Shown in pieces: positions 21,147 through 28,248 of a stretch of DNA of 64,000 bases. Source of the stretch: Candidatus Nitricoxidivorans perseverans (GTDB lineage: Bacteria > Pseudomonadota > Gammaproteobacteria > Burkholderiales > Rhodocyclaceae). Position 1 is the first letter of the stretch. Every line of letters begins with the position of its first letter. The stretch covers positions 684,282 through 748,281 of the forward strand of contig CP107246.1 of NCBI GenBank assembly GCA_030246985.1. Reading direction: 5' to 3'. Both the position numbers and the translations under genes were made by a program. The notes under the pieces are model-generated. The model saw only the letters and a list, made by a program, of their open reading frames with translations. It ran no database searches and was not told the origin of the DNA.

Positions 21147-22443
21147 TGATGTGCCCATCCTTCTTGCCCAGGGAGAGCTTGAGCGGCAGGCTCACGTAGT
21201 GAAAGCGCGTGGTGACGTTGTCGTCATGCACCGCCAGGCCGACCGGATAGGTCTGCCCCGGCGCGAGCGCCACGTCGTCCTTCTGCCCGGTGTTGAGCTT
21301 GCGGCGGATGGTCATGGTCCACACGCCGTTGGCCCAAGTTCCGCTGGCATCCAGGTCGTCGGCCGATCCGTCGGTCTTGGTGTTGAGGATGAAGCCGGGC
21401 AGCACGTCGCCCTCCTTCACCTTGGCCGGATCGAATGGCACGCTGTTGGCGTTGTCCAGCTTCGGCGCCTTCGGGTCGCGGAACTGGGCCTCGGTCAGCG
21501 CCACACGGCCAGAGTTCTTCGCCGGGTCGAACATGAACTTCGGCTGCTTCTTCTCGCCGTCCCAGTTGCTGTCGAAGGGCTTCTTGCCCTTGTCGAAGTT
21601 GCGGTACTGGAACACGTGGGAGTCGTCGGCCTTGCCGACGGGAATCGAGCGGTAGGCGCGCGCCTGCCAGAGGTCGAGGAACACGCCCTTGTCCATCAGC
21701 GCGTCGAGGGCGGCCTTGTCCTTGAGCTTGTCCCAGCCGCCGGCATCGTCGATGGCGGTGCGCGTCTCGGGGAGGTACTTGCGGATGTCGCCCTTCTTCA
21801 TACCGGCCTTGCCGAGGACCGGGTGCGCCTCGACCTGCTCCTTGGTCGGCTCGTTGGGGGCGTCGCGCATGGAGTTGTGGCAGGTAACCCAGCAGCCCTG
21901 CGCCTCGAAGTGGGGGACGCCGCCCTTGTTGTCGCTGAGCATGACGTTGAAGCGGTCCTCGTAGGACACCTTGGCCGCGCCCGACTTCACTTCCTTGTCG
22001 GTGCGGTTGCTGCCGTAGGTGACCCACTTGCCGTCCTTGAACGCCTTGTAGTTGTGGAATGCGCCCGCTTCCTTGAGGTTCGTCGGCCAGCTCGCGCGCA
22101 GGTAGAAATACTCCTTGTCGTAAGCGGCCTGCACCGTCAATTTGATCGAGCCGGGCTTGTTGGGGATTGGGGTGGGCTCCAGCTTCTTGCCGCTGACGAT
22201 GGTCTTGCCGATGTCGGCTTCCTCGTCGGCGTGGCAGGCCAGGCAGTTCTTGCCCTCGTTGACGCCGGTGGCGCCGGCCTTGTGCGCCGCGCTCTTCATC
22301 CATTCCTGGGTCGCTTGGCCGGGATAGAACAACGTGAACTGGCTCTTGGGCACGTTGTCCCATCTGACGTTGCCCGGCTCGGCGGCGAATGTCGGCGTGA
22401 CGACGGCAGCCGCTAGACTGGCTGCGATAATTTTCTTCTGCAT
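21127..22443 (-). CDS. Periplasmic cytochrome with ethylbenzene-dehydrogenase-like heme domain
   Basis: The 438-aa protein has a Sec signal peptide (cleavage near TFAAE), an N-terminal heme c motif CLACH near residue 68, and a second, unusual CX3CH motif (CWVTCH) near residue 155. The C-terminal region (about 90-430) resembles the heme b-binding gamma subunit of ethylbenzene and dimethylsulfide dehydrogenases. No molybdoenzyme partner is next to it; its partner is the NapC/NirT protein. A terminal reductase or electron-hub role is possible, but the substrate is unknown. The gene is preceded by a sigma-54 promoter. Confidence 0.85.
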   Translation of the reverse strand: MQKKIIAASLAAAVVTPTFAAEPGNVRWDNVPKSQFTLFYPGQATQEWMKSAAHKAGATGVNEGKNCLACHADEEADIGKTIVSGKKLEPTPIPNKPGSIKLTVQAAYDKEYFYLRASWPTNLKEAGAFHNYKAFKDGKWVTYGSNRTDKEVKSGAAKVSYEDRFNVMLSDNKGGVPHFEAQGCWVTCHNSMRDAPNEPTKEQVEAHPVLGKAGMKKGDIRKYLPETRTAIDDAGGWDKLKDKAALDALMDKGVFLDLWQARAYRSIPVGKADDSHVFQYRNFDKGKKPFDSNWDGEKKQPKFMFDPAKNSGRVALTEAQFRDPKAPKLDNANSVPFDPAKVKEGDVLPGFILNTKTDGSADDLDASGTWANGVWTMTIRRKLNTGQKDDVALAPGQTYPVGLAVHDDNVTTRFHYVSLPLKLSLGKKDGHINAVELK

Positions 22444-22492
22444 GGCTTCCTCCTCCTCGATGGTGCCGGGTAATTCCGGTTAAGGAAGAGGA

Positions 22493-22509
22493 TGGCAACT
22501 CCCGTACCA
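22493..22509 (-). promoter_or_regulatory. Sigma-54 promoter of the cytochrome operon
   Basis: The minus-strand sequence TGGTACGGGAGTTGCCA fits the -24/-12 consensus, with GG (22507-22508) and GC (22495-22496) separated by exactly 10 nt. Transcription would start near 22483, 40 nt before the ATG. The adjacent regulator is an NtrC-type sigma-54 activator. Confidence 0.88.
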
Positions 22510-22562
22510 ATAATGCGCCGCTTAGAATTCAATGGCTTGCACGTCCCGCGCGGAAATCGACA

Positions 22563-22578
22563 GTCATGAACCCATGAC
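22563..22578. promoter_or_regulatory. Palindromic upstream activator site
   Basis: GTCATG-AACC-CATGAC, a perfect 6-bp dyad with a 4-nt spacer. It lies about 80-95 bp upstream of the predicted sigma-54 start and 5 bp past the regulator stop codon. This is ideal placement for binding of the adjacent NtrC-type activator (inference). Confidence 0.65.
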
Positions 22579-22583
22579 AGGCG

Positions 22584-23948
22584 TCACGAGTTCGTGTCGA
22601 TTCCGATACGCTTCAGGTGCGGATAGAGGTTTTGCCGGGCGATGCCCGAAAGCCGGGCCGCTTCGGTGACGTTGTTGCCGGCCTGGACGACCAAACGGGT
22701 GAAGTAGTCGCGCTCGAACGCATCCTTGGCATCGCGATAGGTCGGCAGGCCGGTCGTACCAGGCACGGACCCGGGAGAGCGCGGCAGTGCGAGATCGGGG
22801 GCGACGATGGGGCCGGCGGCCTTGACCGCCACCACCCGCTCCACCAGATGCTTGAGTTCCCGCACGTTGCCCGGCCAATGGGCGGCCTCCAGGGCCGCCA
22901 ACGCTTCGGGCGTAAAAGGGCCGGCGTCGCGGCCAAACTTGCGGTTGAAATGGTCGAGAAAGTGCAACGCGAGCGGCAGGATGTCCTCGGGCCGCTCGCG
23001 CAGGGGCGGGGTGCGCAGGACGACCACATTGACGCGGTAATAGAGATCGATGCGGAAGCGGCCCGCCTCCACCTCGGCGGCGAGCGGACGGTTGGTGGCC
23101 AGCACCAGCCGGAAGTCGCTCTGCCGTTTCCGCGTCTCGCCGAGCCGGCTGAAGGTGCCCTCCTGGAGGACGCGCAGCAGGCTCGACTGGAGCTTCGGGC
23201 TCATGTCGGCGATCTCGTCGAGGAACAGGGTGCCGCCGTTCGCCTCCTCGAAATAGCCCGGCGTGGCCTTGGCGGCGCCGGTGAAGGCGCCCTTCTCGTA
23301 GCCGAATAGGGCGCTTTCCAGCAGGCTTTCCGAGAGCGCCCCGCAATTGACCTCCAGCAGCCGGCCGCCGGCGCGCCGGCTGAGGCCGTGGATCAGCCGC
23401 GCCACCAGTTCCTTGCCCGTGCCGCTTTCGCCTTCGATCAGCACGGTGGTGTCGAGTGGCGCCACCTGCCGGGCCTGCATGAGCAGCCCGCCGATCGCCG
23501 CCGAGCGGCCAATGGTGGTCGGCTCCTCGCCGCCGGCCGCCAGCGTCTCCCTGAGCCGGGCGATTTCGCGGTAGGCTCCGTCGAGCTCGAGGGCCTTATC
23601 GATCACCGCCTCCAACTCCTCGAGGTTCCCGAATGGCTTGGTGAGATAGTCGAACAGGCCGGCGCGCACGGCCCGCACGGCATCGCGCACGTCGGCGTAG
23701 CCCGTCACCAAGATGGCCACCTGGCGCGGCCGCTCCTCCCGCATTTCGGCGAACATATCCAGCCCGTTGCCATCGGGCAGCCGCTGGTCCAGCAGCACGA
23801 GATTGAAGTCGGCGGCATGGAAGGCCGCCCGCGCCTGGGCGCAGTTCACGGCCTGGGTCAGCGGGATGCCCCTGTCGCCGAGGAGGTCCCCGAACAGGCG
23901 GCGGCTGAAAGGATCGTCGTCAACCAGCAGTATTTTCGTCTTCGTCAT
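22584..23948 (-). CDS. NtrC-family sigma-54-dependent response regulator
   Basis: The 454-aa regulator has three modules. The receiver domain (1-120) has the acidic pair VDDD and phospho-acceptor Asp in LLDQRLPDGNG. The AAA+ activator domain (about 145-375) has Walker A GESGTGKE and the sigma-54-contacting loop GAFTGA. The C-terminal Fis-type HTH ends NVTEAARLSGIARQNLYPHLKRIGI. It presumably activates the divergently sited cytochrome operon 140 bp away. Its kinase gene now lies 1.9 kb upstream beyond an inserted island; ancestrally the kinase stop overlapped this start. Confidence 0.95.
   Translation of the reverse strand: MTKTKILLVDDDPFSRRLFGDLLGDRGIPLTQAVNCAQARAAFHAADFNLVLLDQRLPDGNGLDMFAEMREERPRQVAILVTGYADVRDAVRAVRAGLFDYLTKPFGNLEELEAVIDKALELDGAYREIARLRETLAAGGEEPTTIGRSAAIGGLLMQARQVAPLDTTVLIEGESGTGKELVARLIHGLSRRAGGRLLEVNCGALSESLLESALFGYEKGAFTGAAKATPGYFEEANGGTLFLDEIADMSPKLQSSLLRVLQEGTFSRLGETRKRQSDFRLVLATNRPLAAEVEAGRFRIDLYYRVNVVVLRTPPLRERPEDILPLALHFLDHFNRKFGRDAGPFTPEALAALEAAHWPGNVRELKHLVERVVAVKAAGPIVAPDLALPRSPGSVPGTTGLPTYRDAKDAFERDYFTRLVVQAGNNVTEAARLSGIARQNLYPHLKRIGIDTNS
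23908..23948. repeat. 41-bp direct repeat, copy A (regulator start)
   Basis: This is the first 13-14 codons of the response regulator gene. It matches 25864-25904 over 41 bp with one mismatch (23915). Just outside it, 23949-23985 still encodes, in the kinase frame, VFHLWLPVT, a diverged copy of the kinase C-terminus VFHFWIPVT. Confidence 0.85.
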
Positions 23949-24076
23949 CGTCGCATTGTGTCACGGGCAGCCACAGGTGGAAGACCTTGCGAGGCGCCGC
24001 TGCGGCCGCCAAAGGCCAGGATCGTCATGATGTTAGTATCTTGATGATCCGACCCGGTGCGATGATCGCCTTCACA

Positions 24077-24589
24077 ATGAACAACCCGTTCTTCGAAAAA
24101 CCCATCCTCAACTCGCCTTACGAGCGGCCTTCCCGCCATCGGGAACTCGACGCGTCCGGCCAGCCGACGCAGAAGATCGTCGAAACTCGCCGCCGGGCCG
24201 AATTCATCACCCCGATCCCGAAGCCGAAAAAGCAGAAAGCAGCGCAAAAGCAGGATTCGCTGCTGTTCGACGAAGGGCTCTCCACCCAAGCGCAGGAAAG
24301 CAGCTCATCGAAGCATAGCGATCTGCCGGTAGGCATTTCCGGTCCGATTGCGCGCACACGAAAAGGCCGGCGCGTCGCCGAGTACAACTTCGGCGTCACC
24401 ATTCCCCGGCATGGCGACAAGCCGACCAACAAGAACGTGTATATCGGCACCGAGAACACCATCACCGACGAGAGATTCAAAGAGGCGCTTGCCAAGGCGG
24501 TCGATATACGGAAGAAAGCCGAGAGGGCGTATCAGGCTGCCGCAACGAAGGCCAAGCGCGCAGCTATTCACAGAAGGATAGGGCCATGA
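24077..24589 (+). pseudogene. Truncated N-terminus of a type III-like restriction endonuclease (BPTD_3080-like)
   Basis: The first about 70 residues (MNNPFFEKPILNSPYE, TRRRAEFITPIPKPKK, DEGLST) match my recollection of the N-terminus of large (about 1000-aa) type III-like restriction subunits. After residue 75 the sequence changes character and no helicase or nuclease domain follows. The remaining 100 residues (including EYNFGVTIPRHGDKPTNKNVYIG) are unrecognised and could be another remnant fused by deletion. The open frame is 170 aa. Its TGA overlaps a downstream ATG. It is best treated as a decayed gene. Confidence 0.6.
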
Positions 24590-24675
24590 AGGTTTCTGGA
24601 TGGAAGCGGGCCGGTAAATCGATTGAGGATGTCAACAGAGATGCTCATGCAATCTCATCGTCATATTTTCCATAA
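24586..24675 (+). CDS. Small hypothetical ORF in the island
   Basis: A 29-codon frame (MKVSGWKRAGKSIEDVN...) starts within the stop of the preceding ORF (ATGA overlap), suggesting translational coupling. There is no recognisable domain. It may be a further remnant. Between it and the next gene, 24676-24742 holds only a 16-codon frame and AT-rich sequence. Confidence 0.2.
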   Translation: MKVSGWKRAGKSIEDVNRDAHAISSSYFP

Positions 24676-24742
24676 GGAATTTCGGAGTAATCATCATGAG
24701 CGGTAGTCGACTCCTCTTTACAATTGGTGGAAGCGTGAAGCG

Positions 24743-25096
24743 ATGAAGATAGGTAATCTGGCGACCAATCTTTCTGAAATTGAGAGGCAGCTTCAGGAGT
24801 GGGATGATCGGCTCAAGGCCCGTTTTACTGAAAATCCAGATGCAATGAATATCGTCAATGCGAGTACGTCGATAATTTCCACCCGCGAAGAGGTAGTGAA
24901 ACTGGAGCGTACCGTAATCGAGGCGCGAGACACCTTACTCGCGGCCCGAATCCCGGTATCCCTTCGACGATTCGACAACGCGTTTCATTTGTTTCTGCGA
25001 AGTCAGAATTTACGGTGGCTGGTCGTTGAGTTCGGGGCGCCAATTATGGCCGGCACCTATGCGCTTACGCTTCTCTGGTGTTTGCCATCAGCTTGA
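24743..25096 (+). CDS. Hypothetical protein with C-terminal membrane segment
   Basis: The 117-residue product is not recognised. It has a predicted helical, charged N-terminal two-thirds (heptad-like LSEIERQLQEWDDRL and EEVVKLERTVIEARDTLL) and a hydrophobic C-terminus (about 95-115). Base composition is visibly AT-richer than the surrounding genes, suggesting foreign origin. It sits inside the decayed island, upstream of the MntA-HepT pair. Confidence 0.45.
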   Translation: MKIGNLATNLSEIERQLQEWDDRLKARFTENPDAMNIVNASTSIISTREEVVKLERTVIEARDTLLAARIPVSLRRFDNAFHLFLRSQNLRWLVVEFGAPIMAGTYALTLLWCLPSA

Positions 25097-25119
25097 TGCC
25101 CCCGCTATATGGAGCCCCC

Positions 25120-25410
25120 ATGAAACGATCAGACGCGATTGACCTGCTTGCCAGAAGCAAGCCCATCCTGGCGGAACGCTACGGCGTGACGCATCTTGCT
25201 CTGTTCGGTTCGACGGCACGGGACAGCGCCAATATCGAAAGCGACGTCGACGTGCTGGTGGCCTTCGACGGGCCGGCGACTTCGGCGCGCTACTTCGGCG
25301 TCCAGTTCTATCTCGAAGACCTGTTCGGCTGCGCGGTCGATCTGGTGACGGAAAAGGCCCTGCGCGCGGAACTCCGCCCATTCATCGAAAAAGAGGCCAT
25401 CCATGTCTGA
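25120..25410 (+). CDS. mntA: MntA-type nucleotidyltransferase antitoxin
   Basis: This 96-aa minimal nucleotidyltransferase carries the GSx10DxD motif (GSTARDSANIESDVDVLV). In MntA-HepT modules it neutralises HepT by transferring AMP to a tyrosine near the HepT active site. The start at 25120 is supported by the compact MNT length; an upstream in-frame ATG exists at 25078. It overlaps hepT by 8 bp. It looks intact although its partner is frameshifted. Confidence 0.85.
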   Translation: MKRSDAIDLLARSKPILAERYGVTHLALFGSTARDSANIESDVDVLVAFDGPATSARYFGVQFYLEDLFGCAVDLVTEKALRAELRPFIEKEAIHV

Positions 25411-25758
25411 TCCAACCTCGCGCGAGTGGCGATTTTATCTCGACGACATGATTGGTTGCGCTGAAAGGGTGCGGGCCTATACCGAGGGCCTCGACCAAGC
25501 CTCTTTCATTGCCATCGACTTGAATTACGACGCCACCGTGCGGAACCTCGAACTGATTGGCGAGGCAGCCACCCATATTCCTGACGCGGTGCGGCTCGAA
25601 ACTCCCCAGATTCCCTGGCGGCAGATCATCGCAACGCGCAACCGTCTGATTCATGGCTACATCGGAATCGATAACGCGATACCTTGTGGAGCGTCATCCG
25701 GGACGATATTCCGGCGCTGCTCGAAATGCTTGAAGCATTGAAGGCAAAGCTGGCCTGA
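25403..25758 (+). pseudogene. hepT: HepT-type RNase toxin (DUF86), frameshifted near the C-terminus
   Basis: Residues 1-92 form a normal HEPN/HepT protein with the RNase motif RNRLIHGY (Rx4H plus the AMP-accepting Tyr). After GIDN at about 25673 the frame breaks and the ORF ends at 25741 with unrelated residues. Removing two bases at 25674-25677 restores DTLWSVIRDDIPALLEMLEALKAKLA and a stop at 25758. The catalytic core is kept, so residual activity cannot be excluded, but the C-terminal helix is lost. Confidence 0.8.
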
Positions 25759-25760
25759 CC

Positions 25761-25863
25761 GTGAACTTCCTCATCGCCGACACCTTTACCGACAGCCTCG
25801 CCCGGCTGACCGGCGACGAGCAGCCTGATGCTCTGCTACGCGGATCACCACACAAGGCCTACC
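25761..25863 (+). pseudogene. Helicase-like N-terminal remnant with internal deletion
   Basis: From GTG 25761 the sequence reads MNFLIADTFTDSLARLTGDEQ. It then shifts at about 25824 into the frame LMLCYADHHTRPTK. As I recall, both pieces occur about 60 residues apart at the N-terminus of a UvrD-like helicase family common in R-M islands, so an internal deletion plus truncation is inferred. The remnant ends exactly at repeat copy B. Confidence 0.5.
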
Positions 25864-25904
25864 AAAGGATCATCGTCAACCAGCAGTATTTTCGTCTTCG
25901 TCAT
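25864..25904. repeat. 41-bp direct repeat, copy B (kinase end)
   Basis: This copy holds the kinase stop codon overlapped with an orphan copy of the regulator start (codons for MTKTKILLVDDD). It matches 23908-23948 with one mismatch (25871). It shows that kinase and regulator genes once overlapped by about 29 bp. Confidence 0.85.
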
Positions 25905-27288
25905 CTCGTGTTACCGGAATCCAAAAATGGAAGACCGCGCCGCCCTCCGGCCGGTTCTCCGCCCACAGCCGGCCGCCATGCTGGACGGCGACATGCCGGG
26001 CCACCGAAAGGCCCAGGCCCGTGCCGCCCTTTCGGGTGGTGAAGAAGGGCGTGAACAGGTTTTCCATCACCTCGGGCGACAGACCGGGGCCGCGGTCGGC
26101 AACTGAAATCCGCCAGCCGCCGTCACCGGAGGCCAGCGCAACCTCGACGGCGCAGCCGGGCGCCGCCCGCGCGGCGTTGTCCAGCAGGTTGAACAGCGCG
26201 TGGCGCAGCAGCACCGGGTCGCCCTGCACGTCGGCGGGAGCCGCCGGCAGGGCCAGGACGACCTCCGAATGCTCGGGCGACGACTGGCGGAACAGTTCCG
26301 CCGTGTCGCCCGCCAGCGCAGCCAGTTCCACCGGCTGGAACTCGGAGCGGGAGGCTTGGGTGAAGCGCAGCATGCGGCCGACGAAATCGCGGCAATGCTC
26401 GCCCGCCTGCCGGATTTCACCGAGCAGCGAGCGCACCTTCTCCGGCTTGTCGGCGTTGCGCTCCGCGAGCTGGGCGAGGTTGAGCACGCCGATCAGCGGA
26501 TTGTTGAACTGGTGGGCGATCTCCGCCGCCATCCGTCCCATGGCCGAGAGCTTCTCCATCTGCACGATGCGCTCATGCTCGGACGACAGCTTGGCGAACT
26601 GGCTTTCCACGCGTTGCTGGCGTCGATAGACGGCATTGAACAGCGTGAAGATGGCGACGAAAAGGATCGCACCGCCCGCACCCTTGACCAGCCAGAGCAG
26701 GAGGAGACCGCGCCGGATGGTGTCGTTCAGTTCCCGGGCCAAGCGGTAGATGGAAATGGCGCCCCGCACCGTCTCCCCGGCGCTGCCCACCCTGAGTACG
26801 GAGAACGGAATGTAGAACTCGATCAGTTCCTCGGCGGGCAGACCCTCTTCGGCGTGGGAGGGGCGTTCGGCGGGATTGAGCACCGCCCGGGTGGTACCGC
26901 CCAGAGCCTTCTCCAAGTCTTCTTCATGGGCCGTGGTGCGGTGCTTGCCGACGAGCCGCGGCTCGTCGGACCAGACGATGGTTCCGTTGTGGTCAAAAAT
27001 CTTGATGCGCACCACGCCCGAGAGGCTCTTCAGGGCACTGACGCTGCGCTCGAAGTGAACCTGGGCGGCAGGGTCGGCGTAGCTCTCCATATCCGGCGCC
27101 GCCAGCTCCCGTAGCACCAGGGCATGGGCCATGTCGCGCACGATCACCGCTTCCCGGTCGATCACCGCATCGCGGAAAAAGCGCGCTTGCGTGAAGCTTG
27201 TCGCCAGCAGGGTCGCGACAATCAGCAGCAGGCTGACGGCGGCGAACAACCGGGGCGGCGTGAGTAGGTCGTTCAGTTGCGGCCTCAT
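25876..27288 (-). CDS. Membrane sensor histidine kinase of the sigma-54 cytochrome system
   Basis: The 470-aa kinase has an N-terminal transmembrane helix (about 14-34), a periplasmic sensor domain (about 35-195), a second helix (about 200-220), a HisKA dimerisation domain with the phospho-acceptor His in EIAHQFNNPL, and a HATPase domain with N (NLLDNAARA), G1 (DRGPGLS) and G2 (GGTGLGLS) boxes. Its 3' end overlaps the orphan regulator start in repeat B. It is preceded by a periplasmic monoheme cytochrome gene on the same strand, hinting at redox input. After the island insertion the regulator can no longer be translationally coupled to it. Confidence 0.93.
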   Translation of the reverse strand: MRPQLNDLLTPPRLFAAVSLLLIVATLLATSFTQARFFRDAVIDREAVIVRDMAHALVLRELAAPDMESYADPAAQVHFERSVSALKSLSGVVRIKIFDHNGTIVWSDEPRLVGKHRTTAHEEDLEKALGGTTRAVLNPAERPSHAEEGLPAEELIEFYIPFSVLRVGSAGETVRGAISIYRLARELNDTIRRGLLLLWLVKGAGGAILFVAIFTLFNAVYRRQQRVESQFAKLSSEHERIVQMEKLSAMGRMAAEIAHQFNNPLIGVLNLAQLAERNADKPEKVRSLLGEIRQAGEHCRDFVGRMLRFTQASRSEFQPVELAALAGDTAELFRQSSPEHSEVVLALPAAPADVQGDPVLLRHALFNLLDNAARAAPGCAVEVALASGDGGWRISVADRGPGLSPEVMENLFTPFFTTRKGGTGLGLSVARHVAVQHGGRLWAENRPEGGAVFHFWIPVTRDDEDENTAG

Positions 27289-27381
27289 GATGACTCCTGA
27301 ATCTTCCGACGACGGTTTGCCGCCGGTGTGCCCGTCGCGGGCGCGAAGTATTCGCTGTCCGGTGACGATGCGCTTGGCCAG

Positions 27382-28083
27382 TCAGAGATGCGGTTCTCGC
27401 TCCAGCGCCAGCAGCCGCGCGGGCTGCTCGGTGCGCAGACGGAGGTAATGCTCGCCGGCGCACTGCGCATCCAACGCCACTGCCGCCCGGCCGGCGATCG
27501 CCTTGACCGACGGCAGTTCCGTGATCTCGAAGGACGCCGATATGAGCTGTATGGAGACCGTCGCGTCCTGGTCGAAGATCAGGGTGAATCGCTGGCGCCC
27601 GGGCGCCAGCGGGCCCAGCGGCACGAAGTAGGCGTTTTCCTGGACTGCATGCAGTTGTGCCAGCAGTTCCGCCCGCCATCGACCGTCCGTTGGCGGCGGA
27701 ATGCTGATGGCGTGGTAGCCGCAATCGAACTTCATGCGCACCAGCAGGTTCTGGAGATCGCGTGCCGACTCCGGCGAGATGTCGCCGGTATAGCGGCGAA
27801 TGTGGTTGTTCGTGGCGCCGGGGTCGAGCCTGAAACTCAGGCGACCGCTGCACTCGCCTTCGTGGCAGGTGGCGCAGAGGGTATTGAAGCGGACGATGGA
27901 GGCAGTGGGAATGGGTTCCTGTGCCGGAGCGGTGGCCGGAGCGCATAGCCATGCGAGCACGGTCGCAAACGGCAACAACAAGAGGTACCGGGCACGACGG
28001 CAGGATTCTGGGGCGGCAAGGATTCGTGGTGCGGCAACCTTGGCGCAGGAACGCGAGCGCAAAGCGCCTTGCTGCAATCGCAT
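27382..28083 (-). CDS. Exported monoheme cytochrome c-like protein
   Basis: The 233-aa product has an N-terminal basic stretch, a hydrophobic signal (about 33-53) and a single heme motif CATCH near residue 70. A further cysteine pair (GEC, DCGYH) and a C-terminal beta-rich region carry no family I recognise. It lies 93 bp upstream of the histidine kinase on the same strand and could serve as its periplasmic redox input or as part of the NapC/EBDH electron chain (inference). The start is uncertain because the first 30 residues look atypical for a signal peptide. Confidence 0.7.
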   Translation of the reverse strand: MRLQQGALRSRSCAKVAAPRILAAPESCRRARYLLLLPFATVLAWLCAPATAPAQEPIPTASIVRFNTLCATCHEGECSGRLSFRLDPGATNNHIRRYTGDISPESARDLQNLLVRMKFDCGYHAISIPPPTDGRWRAELLAQLHAVQENAYFVPLGPLAPGRQRFTLIFDQDATVSIQLISASFEITELPSVKAIAGRAAVALDAQCAGEHYLRLRTEQPARLLALEREPHL

Positions 28084-28248
28084 CGTATTCAGTTTGTTTC
28101 CACGGTTGGGCGCTGGACGAGGGCGGTCAAGAAGAGGATTTCCATCGGGCGGGTGTAATCAGCATGAGTGGATACAATTATGCATGGGAACCCAGGGCGC
28201 GGCCGAGCGACAGCAGCCGGGCCTCGGCGGCAACGCCGGCAGGCAGGA

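Larger units (their letters stand above)
23949..25863. mobile_element. Inserted island of decayed defence/toxin-antitoxin genes
   Basis: This 1.9-kb block separates a histidine kinase from its response regulator and is bounded by the 41-bp direct repeats. All its genes are on the plus strand, against the operon. They are a truncated restriction-enzyme-like gene, a small AT-richer membrane ORF, an MntA-HepT pair with a frameshifted hepT, and a deleted helicase-like remnant. No integrase or transposase is visible, so how it moved is unknown. Confidence 0.7.

Noticed and set aside
23908-25904. Transposon target-site duplication
   Set aside because: A 41-bp duplication is too long for known transposases, no transposase or terminal inverted repeats are visible, and one side carries a diverged kinase remnant.
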